Of a DNA stretch of 13,972 nucleotides, positions 1 through 7,191 are shown piece after piece (the stretch's first letter is position 1; each line of letters opens with the position of its first letter). The notes beneath the pieces are model-generated. The model was given only the letters and a program-made list of their open reading frames with translations, had not been told where the DNA came from and searched no databases. The DNA is from Candidatus Magasanikbacteria bacterium CG_4_10_14_0_8_um_filter_42_12 (lineage in GTDB: Bacteria > Patescibacteriota > Patescibacteriia > Magasanikbacterales > UBA922), in NCBI GenBank assembly GCA_002784795.1, contig PFLZ01000112.1:1-13972 (forward strand), given 5' to 3'. The translations under genes and the position numbers were made by a program.

Positions 1-112
1 ACGATAATATTTATAATTTACTTTTAAAGATAGTTCTTAATTAATTTGTCTACTTTTGCTAGGCAAGACCCCTTTACATTATTATTATTATGTCAATCTT
101 TTCGTGGTGTAC

Positions 113-141
113 AAAAAAACTGCATTCAATGCAGTTTTTTT
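113..141. terminator. Bidirectional intrinsic terminator
   Basis: A run of seven A (113-119) leads into the stem ACTGCAT, a TCA loop and ATGCAGT, then seven T (135-141). Because the stem is flanked by A on one side and T on the other, it can terminate transcription from either strand. On the minus strand it begins 17 bases after the stop codon of the gene at 159-2414. On the plus strand it would end a gene lying left of the window. Bases 1-112 are AT-rich with stops in all plus frames, and I see no gene there. Confidence 0.85.
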
Positions 142-158
142 ACATACTTTGTTTTTTG

Positions 159-2414
159 CTACATCACAAAGCTATATACCTTATTATCATCCAGCACGTA
201 GATCGTTTTCTTTGTTGCATCGACAACCATGCCTGTGGGCCCTACCCAGTTGTCACTCGTGTACTGTGATTGGAATGTGCCTTGCTTGTTGAGTTTGACA
301 ATACGTTTGTTTGTTGGCTCTACAATATAGATACTTTCTACATCATTGTATGTATAAAGATCAGTCGGGTTTTCGAGTGCTGGGTCGAGGCCACTGATGG
401 AGAATGTTTCTGGTGTTCCTGCAGAAAATTTCAAAATATCACCGCTTTTTTTCAAAGCAAATATATCGCCGTCGATGGCAATCGATACCGTTTCTGCTAG
501 ATCTACACCGTCATTGTTTGTGAGCCATGGTGTGCCTTTGTCATAGCCGAGCTGTGTTTTACTATGGCGGAGGATTTGATTGTTTGCCTGATCGACGAGG
601 TACAATCGGAGGTTGTAAATAAATGGTGCTGCGATGCGAGTCGATTCAGATGGAAAAGAAATATCTGTTCTGGATATTGCTTTTGTTTCTGGACTATATG
701 TATAGACAGTATTTTCTTTGCCAAAGAATACCATCATGTCATTTTCTTTTGGGGTATTGCCACTCGTGAGTTTCATGAGTGAATCATGTGACTGTACTTC
801 TATACTGCCGGTGTCTTTATCAACAAAATAATATCTATTGTCATCGGGTCCAAAGGCAACAAGGGTATCGTTGATTCGAATCAGTCGTGATGCTTGTGCT
901 CCTTCGGCTTTTGCTCCGAGGTCAGCGATCATGTTTGCATACACCACCGTGATATCTCTGAGATCGAGGAGGGCGGTGTCTACGACGCTTTTCAATTCTT
1001 CGTATGTTTTTATCTGCTCATCATTTTCTTGTGGCAATGTTGTAACGAGGGACTCTGCTTCTTTCAAAAGATTGAATGCACCGGTGTCGTCATTATAAAT
1101 TTTTCGTGCTTCTGCCGCTGCTTTTTTATCTTCGATTGCTTGAACCTGTTGTTCATACGCAATTTCTTTTTGGCGGTAATGCTCTTGGATTCTGATATAT
1201 GTCAGACTACCAGCAAAAGTCACACTCAGTACAATGACACCGAGAAAGAGGATTTTACTAACGAGAGAAAGTCTGCTGATGCTGGATTGAATATTGAGCC
1301 ATGTTTCTTTGAGTGATCTGAGGGCATGTGCTCTTCCATTATTTTTATTGGTAAGCAAAATGAATATGGTGACAAATATCCGCGAGACACCAATCGCTCC
1401 CCATTTGGTAACCTTCCAGAGTGTCAGGCCAATGAATACCAATGCTCGGCCCATCCCCACCAGTATCATTTGTGGAATGGTGCCACCAATGATTTCTTCT
1501 CCTGTACGACGTCTGTGATTTGTTTCTATAGCATTGCGACGTTTTTGTTGTCTGGTTGGTTCTGCCTTTGCTTTTTTTTTGCCACCAAAAAGGGAAGGGG
1601 AGAGTGTTTCAGTGGTTTCTCGTTGTTTATCGATGAGATGTTGGAGTGATGCTGCGGAGTTTGATGGAGGTGTTGGCAAGTCTGCACTTTGTTCGACAAC
1701 ATTACAAAAAATGCCACCAAACGATTCATCTTTGCGTGCATCCTTGAGAACATGTTCTATATGTTCGACTGCTTTTTCAAGGGGGCGTGACATGACGATT
1801 TCTTTGATACGGTCAATACTGAGTTCGTCTGTAATATGTGGTGTTCCAAAAAACATTCTATCTCCTGGATTGATGGTTCCTTCTATGACTGCAGAAAAGA
1901 GATGCGTATCATCTTCTTCCTGTCCCCCGTCTAGAATGTTTATATGTTCTATAGAATCTTTTTGTGAAAAAAAGACATACGCATGTGGGCTTCCATAATA
2001 ACTCAGAGATATAGATGCATCGTGAATAACCCCCACAAGGCAGCTCAGTGATCCTGTCTGGTGGAGGAGGTGACTGCTTCGGCGATTGATAAATTCGAGC
2101 GTTGTTTCAAAAGGTCCTTTGCCGCCAGTACCTAATTCTGTTTCGTAATAGCCTGATTCGATATCATCGATGAGGCGCTGTGCATGTCCTATCATTTCTA
2201 CATCACCTTCTTCTATTTCTGCAATTGCAAAAAAATACCCACGCTTCCATTCCTCAGCGTTCGTAGGTTCTGTTATGTGCAGGAGCACATGTGATTGTTT
2301 TTGATTTTTGCCTTCAATGAAGAATTCTTGAATACGGGCAACATGTGGCATAGGCGCACGTTCGTGATGCATATGAAGACACGATCCGAGAGTATCGGAT
2401 TGACGAGCCTTCAT
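159..2414 (-). CDS. Membrane protein: degenerate PP2C-like domain plus beta-propeller-like domain
   Basis: A 751-residue protein. Residues about 22-245 read like a PP2C-type phosphatase fold (region 119-150 with YYGSPHAYVF; GDRMFFGTPHITDEL at 184-198), but the acidic residues that bind metal in active PP2C enzymes are replaced (GSPH, GTPH), so it may be a pseudophosphatase. A basic linker (278-303) leads to hydrophobic stretches near 314-354 and a clear transmembrane helix at about 387-407. An alpha-helical, probably coiled-coil stretch (408-500) follows. Residues 505-751 contain repeated beta-strand patterns with DD/DxxN turns (VDQANNQILR, VEPTNKRIVK, LDDNKVYSF) typical of NHL/SMP30-like propellers. 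Inferred layout: cytoplasmic signalling head, membrane anchor, extracytoplasmic propeller. Starts at M15 (2372) or M22 (2351) are possible; M1 fits only a leaderless transcript from the promoter at 2420-2449. Exact function is unknown to me. Confidence 0.8.
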   Translation of the reverse strand: MKARQSDTLGSCLHMHHERAPMPHVARIQEFFIEGKNQKQSHVLLHITEPTNAEEWKRGYFFAIAEIEEGDVEMIGHAQRLIDDIESGYYETELGTGGKGPFETTLEFINRRSSHLLHQTGSLSCLVGVIHDASISLSYYGSPHAYVFFSQKDSIEHINILDGGQEEDDTHLFSAVIEGTINPGDRMFFGTPHITDELSIDRIKEIVMSRPLEKAVEHIEHVLKDARKDESFGGIFCNVVEQSADLPTPPSNSAASLQHLIDKQRETTETLSPSLFGGKKKAKAEPTRQQKRRNAIETNHRRRTGEEIIGGTIPQMILVGMGRALVFIGLTLWKVTKWGAIGVSRIFVTIFILLTNKNNGRAHALRSLKETWLNIQSSISRLSLVSKILFLGVIVLSVTFAGSLTYIRIQEHYRQKEIAYEQQVQAIEDKKAAAEARKIYNDDTGAFNLLKEAESLVTTLPQENDEQIKTYEELKSVVDTALLDLRDITVVYANMIADLGAKAEGAQASRLIRINDTLVAFGPDDNRYYFVDKDTGSIEVQSHDSLMKLTSGNTPKENDMMVFFGKENTVYTYSPETKAISRTDISFPSESTRIAAPFIYNLRLYLVDQANNQILRHSKTQLGYDKGTPWLTNNDGVDLAETVSIAIDGDIFALKKSGDILKFSAGTPETFSISGLDPALENPTDLYTYNDVESIYIVEPTNKRIVKLNKQGTFQSQYTSDNWVGPTGMVVDATKKTIYVLDDNKVYSFVM

Positions 2415-2429
2415 AGAGTAGTATACAAT
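2400..2429 (+). promoter_or_regulatory. Predicted promoter for the winged-helix regulator
   Basis: TTGACG (2400-2405), an 18-base spacer and TACAAT (2424-2429) predict initiation near 2436. Two copies of CATAGAG (2412-2418 and 2437-2443) flank the shared -10 region and could be operator half-sites. It overlaps the divergent promoter, so the two genes probably cannot be initiated at the same time. Confidence 0.45.
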
Positions 2430-2449
2430 AGATTGGCATAGAGAAACAA
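2420..2449 (-). promoter_or_regulatory. Predicted promoter for the PP2C-like gene
   Basis: On the minus strand, TTGTTT (2449-2444) is separated by 18 bases from TATACT (2425-2420). The predicted start of transcription, about base 2413, coincides with the first ATG codon at 2414, so the message would be leaderless or would use a later in-frame ATG. The -10 overlaps the -10 of the opposing promoter. Confidence 0.5.
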
Positions 2450-2493
2450 TGCCTTTGACGCATCTATGTACTCAGTCAGTGAATACTCGTTGT

Positions 2494-3090
2494 ATGCTTG
2501 AACATCTATTTGGTTCAAAAACAAGATATCGACTCCTTAGATTCTTTTTTCATAATACGGATACGTCTTTTTTTGTTCGTGAATTGACCCGGGCACTCGA
2601 TGTCCAAATCAATGCGATACGAAGGGAACTTGAGCTTTTGGTCAAGAGTACGCTAGTAGAAGAGACCGATGCGCCTGGGCATGTCGATCAATCAAAAGCC
2701 GGAGCTTCGCTTCGAAAGTATTATCGGCTCAACCTTGGGTCCCTAATGTACCCAGAGATGCAGGCGCTCCTCATGAAAGCACAATTGTTGGACGAGCAGG
2801 TCTTTGTGGATAGTATTCGTGAGTCTTGTGGTGATATCAAGCTGATGTTGCTCACTGGACGTTTTGCAGGAGAAAAAGATGTCCAAACAGATATGCTGAT
2901 TGTTGGAGATATCAAATCTCGCACACTAGAAAAAGTCATTGCATTGTATGAAAAAGATATTGGCTTTTCTATTCGATATACGACCCTCACTGCGGACGAA
3001 TTGTATGAGCGTCGGCATATGATGGACAAATTTATTTATTCTATATTTGAAGCAAAACATATGCGAGTGGTGGATGAACTCGATATGTAA
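2494..3090 (+). CDS. Winged-helix regulator with nucleotidyltransferase-like C-terminal domain
   Basis: A 198-residue protein when started at 2494. Residues 1-55 form a winged helix-turn-helix of the kind that begins MLEHLFGSKTR..LLR.F, followed by FVRELTRALDVQINAIRREL as the recognition region. Residues 73-80 (LRKYYRLN) look like a wing or connector. Residues 113-145 (LMLLTGRFAGEKD...DMLIVGDI) resemble the core of a minimal nucleotidyltransferase fold, with Asp133 in the strand, but without the usual GS motif, so catalysis is doubtful. An in-frame ATG at 2449 would add 15 residues that do not look like this family, which is why 2494 is preferred. Neither start has a Shine-Dalgarno sequence. 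The gene diverges from the PP2C-like membrane protein gene, so it may control that gene and itself. The targets are unknown. Confidence 0.8.
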   Translation: MLEHLFGSKTRYRLLRFFFHNTDTSFFVRELTRALDVQINAIRRELELLVKSTLVEETDAPGHVDQSKAGASLRKYYRLNLGSLMYPEMQALLMKAQLLDEQVFVDSIRESCGDIKLMLLTGRFAGEKDVQTDMLIVGDIKSRTLEKVIALYEKDIGFSIRYTTLTADELYERRHMMDKFIYSIFEAKHMRVVDELDM

Positions 3091-3095
3091 TGTTG

Positions 3096-3124
3096 TTGAA
3101 TAGATAATTGGTCTATTAGATTAT
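3096..3124 (+). promoter_or_regulatory. Possible promoter for the TsaB-like gene
   Basis: TTGAAT (3096-3101), a 17-base spacer and GATTAT (3119-3124) predict initiation near 3131, two bases before the ATG at 3133. The 42-base gap from the upstream gene also allows readthrough. The match is moderate and the region is AT-rich. Confidence 0.3.
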
Positions 3125-3132
3125 TAGTATAT

Positions 3133-3519
3133 ATGTATCTACTGATTAATACGTCGGTACGGGATAGCATAGCATTATCATTATTTGACGTAGAAAATCG
3201 TATTGATAAAAAGTTTGAGGTTGGGAATCGTGAGTTGTTGCAATCCATTGACTCTTTTCTGACGTCAGAGAACAAAACGAAGGATGATGTTGCGGGTATT
3301 ATGGTCGTAGTCGGTGAAGGAAGTTTCACCAGCACGCGACTTGCGGTGACTGTGGCAAATACGTTTGGCTATGTTCGACATATACCGCTGTTGTCTGTCT
3401 CTCTCGAGCAGACTGCTGATGTCCAATCACTGATTGCTCTCTTGCTCGATCAGCCTGTTGGGCAGTACCTGTCAGCCACATATAGTGGTGTCCCAAACAT
3501 TGGGAATCAATCCTCATAG
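3133..3519 (+). CDS. tsaB: Short TsaB-like (YeaZ) protein
   Basis: A 128-residue protein. Its N-terminus (YLLINTSVRDSIALSLFD) matches the ASKHA-fold start of TsaB, which normally reads IDTS. Residues 61-80 (GEGSFTSTRLAVTVANTFGY) correspond to the GPGSFTGLR signature. TsaB is the scaffold partner of TsaD and TsaE in making threonylcarbamoyl-adenosine at position 37 of ANN-decoding tRNAs. Usual TsaB is about 220-240 residues, so most of the second domain is missing. The tail (ATYSGVPNIG, 115-124) resembles the far C-terminus of longer homologues, suggesting an internal shortening. There are only 21 bases between its stop and the convergent lipoprotein gene, so no lost coding sequence follows. 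No tsaD or tsaE is in this window. Family assignment is good; full activity is uncertain. Confidence 0.75.
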   Translation: MYLLINTSVRDSIALSLFDVENRIDKKFEVGNRELLQSIDSFLTSENKTKDDVAGIMVVVGEGSFTSTRLAVTVANTFGYVRHIPLLSVSLEQTADVQSLIALLLDQPVGQYLSATYSGVPNIGNQSS

Positions 3520-3540
3520 TTTTTTCTTGTGTAAAGGTGC

Positions 3541-3957
3541 TTACTTTCGTTCGAGCGTAAATACTTGTCCACCAGAGGTTGCGAGTTCGAGGACGAGTTT
3601 TCCTCCCTCAAAATGATATGTGTAGTTGAAAGGATTTGAAAGTCCTTCAAAAAGAACTGAGAATGTACTGTCTGTAACATTGCTCATTGTTCCATTTGAA
3701 ACAATAATTCCTTGCTTTGTTGAAAGTGTACTCTTTGCTTTGTCAAACGTGTATGTTGTTCCTTTGTTCAAGTCAGCGTACTGACCTGTAGCTTCTGTGA
3801 TGACCCATGCTCCATCGAGCACATCACCTTTTGTTTGTTCCATTGCTGCTCCGTCGTCAGATGAGTCAGAAGCTGGGGTACTTGTGCCAGCGCATCCAGC
3901 TCCGATGAGAGCAAAGCCAGCTGCTGCGGCAATCAATGAGAACTTGAGGTTCTTCAT
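3541..3957 (-). CDS. Small predicted lipoprotein, lipocalin-like
   Basis: A 138-residue protein when started at MKNLKF (3957). It has a basic N-terminus, a hydrophobic stretch (residues 6-20) and a lipobox-like GAGC with Cys22, so it is probably exported and lipid-anchored. A Ser/Thr/Asp-rich linker (23-45) follows. The remaining ~90 residues (GAWVITEATGQY, then alternating strands to VFTLERK) resemble small lipocalin-like or DUF-type beta domains that begin with a G.W motif. Position -3 of the lipobox is Gly rather than Leu, a weaker match. An in-frame ATG at 3978 would add MDANSIA, but it sits too close to the -10-like TATATT (3988-3983) to give a leader. It converges with the tsaB-like gene and diverges from the GT2 gene. 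The ligand is unknown. Confidence 0.75.
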   Translation of the reverse strand: MKNLKFSLIAAAAGFALIGAGCAGTSTPASDSSDDGAAMEQTKGDVLDGAWVITEATGQYADLNKGTTYTFDKAKSTLSTKQGIIVSNGTMSNVTDSTFSVLFEGLSNPFNYTYHFEGGKLVLELATSGGQVFTLERK

Positions 3958-3982
3958 AGCTATAGAGTTAGCGTCCATAAAT

Positions 3983-3988
3983 AATATA
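3983..3988 (-). promoter_or_regulatory. Possible -10 element for the lipoprotein gene
   Basis: The minus strand carries TATATT (3988-3983), predicting initiation near 3976 and a leader of about 20 bases to the ATG at 3957. I see no good -35 hexamer at the right distance, so this is tentative. Confidence 0.3.
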
Positions 3989-4049
3989 CATTGGAAATAT
4001 CATATCATATCTTTCAAAGAGTGCCAAAACGCTGTGGAGTTTCTACGCA

Positions 4050-4078
4050 TCGACAAACTGTTCTTTTTTGCGTATACT
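4050..4078 (+). promoter_or_regulatory. Predicted promoter for the GT2 gene
   Basis: TCGACA (4050-4055), a 17-base spacer and TATACT (4073-4078) predict initiation near 4085, three bases before the ATG at 4088. This is the best-matching promoter in the window and implies a nearly leaderless message. Confidence 0.5.
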
Positions 4079-4087
4079 CGTATCATT

Positions 4088-5590
4088 ATGCTGAGTGATT
4101 ACCAACGCTACCGTGTCTATGAAATGCTCCCCGGGCTGACTATTTGGGGGACGCTTATCTTGTCTTTGGTGTTATCTTTTGTCAGGCCACTGTGGATGAT
4201 TTATTTTGTTATCTTGTTTGATATCTACTGGGTATTGAAAGTCACGAATTTTTCTTTTTATCTCATTGTTGCGTGGTCTCGGTTTGCTCATGCTCGCAAG
4301 ACCGATTGGAAAGACAAATTATTTCACGAAGTGCCAGATTGGCAGACAAAACACCATGTAGTTTTTTTGACTCTGTATAATGAAGAGTGGGATGTGGTGC
4401 AGTCTGCGGTCCAAAGTATTTGTACTGCCGCGTATGATGCAGCGCAGTTTACGATCGTTGTCGCTGGTGAAGAACGAAAGAAAGAGCACTACGAAGATAT
4501 CTTGCAGAAGATTCAAATGACATTTCAGGATTGTTTTCAGGATATTGTAGGGACGTGCCATCCTGTCGGATTGCCAGACGAAATCCCAGGGAAAGGATCA
4601 AATCTGCATTATGCAGAAAATCAGATGAAGCAGTATATTGATACCAAAGGATGGTCATATGACAATGTCATTGCGACCCTGTTTGATATTGATACTGTTT
4701 GTCATGAACTCTATTTTTCATATCTCACCTATTTGTATTGTACACACCCGCACCCGACCCGTTCCTCGTTTCAACCGATTGCCGTATATGACAACAACAT
4801 ATGGGACTCTCCTGCCATGCTTCGTATCATGGCATTTGGTACGACATTTTGGACACTGACATCACTCGCACGCCAAGATGCGCTGGTGACATTCTCCTCA
4901 CATTCGATGAGCTTTCGTGCTATTGTCGATGCTGGGTTTCATGAGAAACGCATTGTCAGTGAAGATTCTCGTATTTTTTATCAGTGTTTGTTGGCGTACG
5001 ATGGAAACTATGAAGTGACCCCGATGTATATCCCCGTATCAATGGATACGGTTCGTGATGATAGTTGGTGGCAGAGCATAAAAAATTTGTATGCACAGCA
5101 ACGTCGATGGGCATGGGGTACGGAGCATGTCCCATATTTATTGTTTGAGTTCGGAAAAAAAGGAAAAAAAATTCCGTTGTGGAAAAAGTTCAAATGGGTA
5201 TTTATCGAGTGGGAAGGGAAGTGGTCTTGGTGTCTTGTCGCACTCCTGATTACCGTACTTGGAAGATTGCCACTCTGGGTTGCCCCAGAATCTGTGAGAC
5301 AAAGTGCGCTCTTTTTCAATGCACCCTATTTGCTCCAGACACTCATGACTATTGCTATGCTTGGCATGGTCCTCTCTGCCGTGCTCAGTTTTCCATTGTT
5401 GCCACAACGCCCTGATTCGCATCCGAGGCATATGTATATTATTATGTTTTTTCAGTGGCTTTTGTTACCAATTTCCCTTATATTTCTGAGTGCTATTCCT
5501 GCTATTGATGCGGTGACACATCTCATGTTTGGAAAATATCTTGGATTTAATGTGTCACAGAAGAAACGTAAAAAGGTTGTGAGTACGTAG
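4088..5590 (+). CDS. Membrane-bound family 2 glycosyltransferase
   Basis: A 500-residue inverting glycosyltransferase with a GT-A catalytic domain held by membrane helices (about 18-36, 37-62, 379-396, 409-436 and 447-470). Motifs in order: TLYNEE at the start of the GT-A fold (95-100), a DxD-type sugar-nucleotide/metal site D200-I-D202, the ED pair at 292-293 and QQRRW at 337-341. The QxxRW motif is typical of processive enzymes such as cellulose or hyaluronan synthases, but here the donor and product cannot be read from sequence. The start at 4088 is chosen because the promoter at 4050-4078 lies inside any longer reading frame and the family begins with a membrane segment. Its neighbours (lipoprotein, DUF4012, MreB) point to cell-envelope work. 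About 114 bases separate it from the next gene, so it is probably its own unit. Confidence 0.88.
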   Translation: MLSDYQRYRVYEMLPGLTIWGTLILSLVLSFVRPLWMIYFVILFDIYWVLKVTNFSFYLIVAWSRFAHARKTDWKDKLFHEVPDWQTKHHVVFLTLYNEEWDVVQSAVQSICTAAYDAAQFTIVVAGEERKKEHYEDILQKIQMTFQDCFQDIVGTCHPVGLPDEIPGKGSNLHYAENQMKQYIDTKGWSYDNVIATLFDIDTVCHELYFSYLTYLYCTHPHPTRSSFQPIAVYDNNIWDSPAMLRIMAFGTTFWTLTSLARQDALVTFSSHSMSFRAIVDAGFHEKRIVSEDSRIFYQCLLAYDGNYEVTPMYIPVSMDTVRDDSWWQSIKNLYAQQRRWAWGTEHVPYLLFEFGKKGKKIPLWKKFKWVFIEWEGKWSWCLVALLITVLGRLPLWVAPESVRQSALFFNAPYLLQTLMTIAMLGMVLSAVLSFPLLPQRPDSHPRHMYIIMFFQWLLLPISLIFLSAIPAIDAVTHLMFGKYLGFNVSQKKRKKVVST

Positions 5591-5635
5591 ATGAACGTTA
5601 TTCGTAATTTGCTATTTGATTTTCAGTAATATGTA

Positions 5636-5701
5636 GCAAGTAATAAGTACTAGTTTCTATCCAACATACGTATTACCTACTCTTTACTACTGACTACTTG
5701 C
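5636..5701. repeat. Imperfect inverted repeat between GT2 and DUF4012 genes
   Basis: GCAAGTA (5636-5642) and TACTTGC (5695-5701) pair exactly. Reading inward, the two arms agree at about 14 of 18 positions. The inside is a low-complexity mix of short ACTA/AGTA words. The rest of the 114-base spacer (5591-5635) is AT-rich with no gene. It ends three bases before the DUF4012 start codon, so it may be part of that gene's control region. It could also be a small non-autonomous palindromic repeat; there is no T-run for a terminator. Confidence 0.5.
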
Positions 5702-5704
5702 CTT

Positions 5705-7171
5705 ATGTCTTTCTTTCGAAAACAACATAATAAGATTCGTGTTTTGCCAATACTATTTGGTTCGTGTTTGTTTCTCGGGATTGTTGCTATTGTTGGTATT
5801 TGGTATGTCAGTCACAAGATATCGTCCTCAGATCTTCTGAGTACGAATTTTGTAAAGAATGCGGTCGTAAAACAAATTGGAGAAGAAAATGAAGATCTGT
5901 ATGACCTCGTGCCGATTTTTCTTGGATTTTCTGAGCCACAAACATATCTTATTGAATTTTTGAATAATACAGAACTTCGTCCCGGCGGTGGCTTTATTGG
6001 GTCGTATGCAGTGGTGAGTGTAGACGGTGGGCAGGTGACTATCGAGGCTATTGATGGTACCGAGAATCTTGACAGAAATGCACCGTTTTCTTTGCTTTCT
6101 GCGCCACCACCTCCACTTGAAATACATCTCGGTATTACCAAATGGTTTTTTCGAGATAGTAATTGGTCACCTGACTTTGGACAAAGCGCATTGCAAGGGT
6201 TGGCATTGTATACGATAGAAGGTGGTGTTATGGCGGACCATATTGATGGTGTTATTGGTATCACTCCTACCGTGCTCGAACGACTTCTCGAGGTGGTTGG
6301 CTCTGTGACCGTTCAGGGAAATACGTTTACGGCAGAAAATGTAACTGAAAAATTGGAGTATGAAGTCGAATATGCCTATGAAGACAAAGGCATCCATGTG
6401 CAAGACAGAAAAGATATTCTTGAGCCATTATTTTTGGAAGTGATGAATCGGCTGAAGCAAAATATGCTTACGAAGTATCCGACATATCTGGAAACATTTA
6501 CCGCACTCGCAAATGAAAAACAGATATTGTTTTATCACACTGATCCTGATGTAGATGCAATTCTTGCTGCACGAGACTGGACCGGAAGTCTTACACCGAC
6601 TGATGGCGATTATGTCCAATGGGTAGATGCAAATCTTGGATCGCTCAAAACAGATTATGCACTCGACAGAACATTGTCTTATCATATTATTGGAAAACAA
6701 GATGGAAGATATCTCGCACAAGCAACCATGACGTATGAACATAACGGAACGTTTGATTGGCGTACGACACGGTATATTACATATGCGCGTGTGTATGCGC
6801 CATTGGGGAGTACCTTTCAGTCTGTCCAAGGGACATTGAAATCTGGTGATGCTATCCAATCCTCACAAGTCAACACAGGAGAAGAGCTCGGCAAATCTTG
6901 GTTTGGCACATCTTTTAGTATCGAGCCTGGGCAAACAAAAACATTGCAGTTTACGTATCTTTTGCCCGCCTCACTGTCTTCGCAAGATGTCTATCATCTG
7001 TTGGTCCAAAAGCAAGCAGGAACGATAGACCATGCGTTGACGCTTGACCTCGACTTTGCTACGCTACTTCAGTCGGCTGTACCGCCAGAAGCAGAAGGAG
7101 AGTGGAACGATGGAATATATAGGTATCAGACAGATTTAAGACAGGACCGTTCTTTCTCTATTCAATTGTAA
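5705..7171 (+). CDS. DUF4012 membrane-anchored protein
   Basis: A 488-residue protein with a short basic N-terminus, one transmembrane helix at about 13-36 and a large domain probably outside the membrane. The DUF4012 signature is plain: NNTELRPGGGFIGSY (87-101) and RDSNWSPDFGQ (150-160). The family has no firmly established activity; members are often found with polysaccharide and envelope genes, and a link to LytR-CpsA-Psr-type proteins has been suggested. The C-terminal ~150 residues (from about 330) look like beta-sandwich domains. Only 20 bases separate it from mreB, with no terminator between, so the two are probably co-transcribed. A role in wall or surface polymer assembly alongside MreB is inference from this context. 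No Shine-Dalgarno sequence precedes the ATG. Confidence 0.85.
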   Translation: MSFFRKQHNKIRVLPILFGSCLFLGIVAIVGIWYVSHKISSSDLLSTNFVKNAVVKQIGEENEDLYDLVPIFLGFSEPQTYLIEFLNNTELRPGGGFIGSYAVVSVDGGQVTIEAIDGTENLDRNAPFSLLSAPPPPLEIHLGITKWFFRDSNWSPDFGQSALQGLALYTIEGGVMADHIDGVIGITPTVLERLLEVVGSVTVQGNTFTAENVTEKLEYEVEYAYEDKGIHVQDRKDILEPLFLEVMNRLKQNMLTKYPTYLETFTALANEKQILFYHTDPDVDAILAARDWTGSLTPTDGDYVQWVDANLGSLKTDYALDRTLSYHIIGKQDGRYLAQATMTYEHNGTFDWRTTRYITYARVYAPLGSTFQSVQGTLKSGDAIQSSQVNTGEELGKSWFGTSFSIEPGQTKTLQFTYLLPASLSSQDVYHLLVQKQAGTIDHALTLDLDFATLLQSAVPPEAEGEWNDGIYRYQTDLRQDRSFSIQL

Positions 7172-7191
7172 GTTGTGTTCATACTTTTCAT

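Noticed and set aside
91..97. Minus-strand TTGACA as a promoter -35
   Set aside because: No -10-like hexamer lies 16-19 bases further on in that direction; the sequence there is GC-rich (AGGGGTC).
3491..3505. TCCCAA-ACA-TTGGGA hairpin near the end of the tsaB-like gene, as a terminator
   Set aside because: It lies within the coding region and the T-run (3520-3525) starts 15 bases after the stem, too far for an intrinsic terminator.
3520..3540. Frameshift hiding the rest of a full-length tsaB
   Set aside because: Only 21 bases remain before the convergent lipoprotein gene, so there is no room for a lost second half downstream.
3797..4087. Upstream extension of the GT2 reading frame by 97 codons
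   Set aside because: It runs antisense through the lipoprotein gene and through the predicted GT2 promoter, and the extra residues have no family match.
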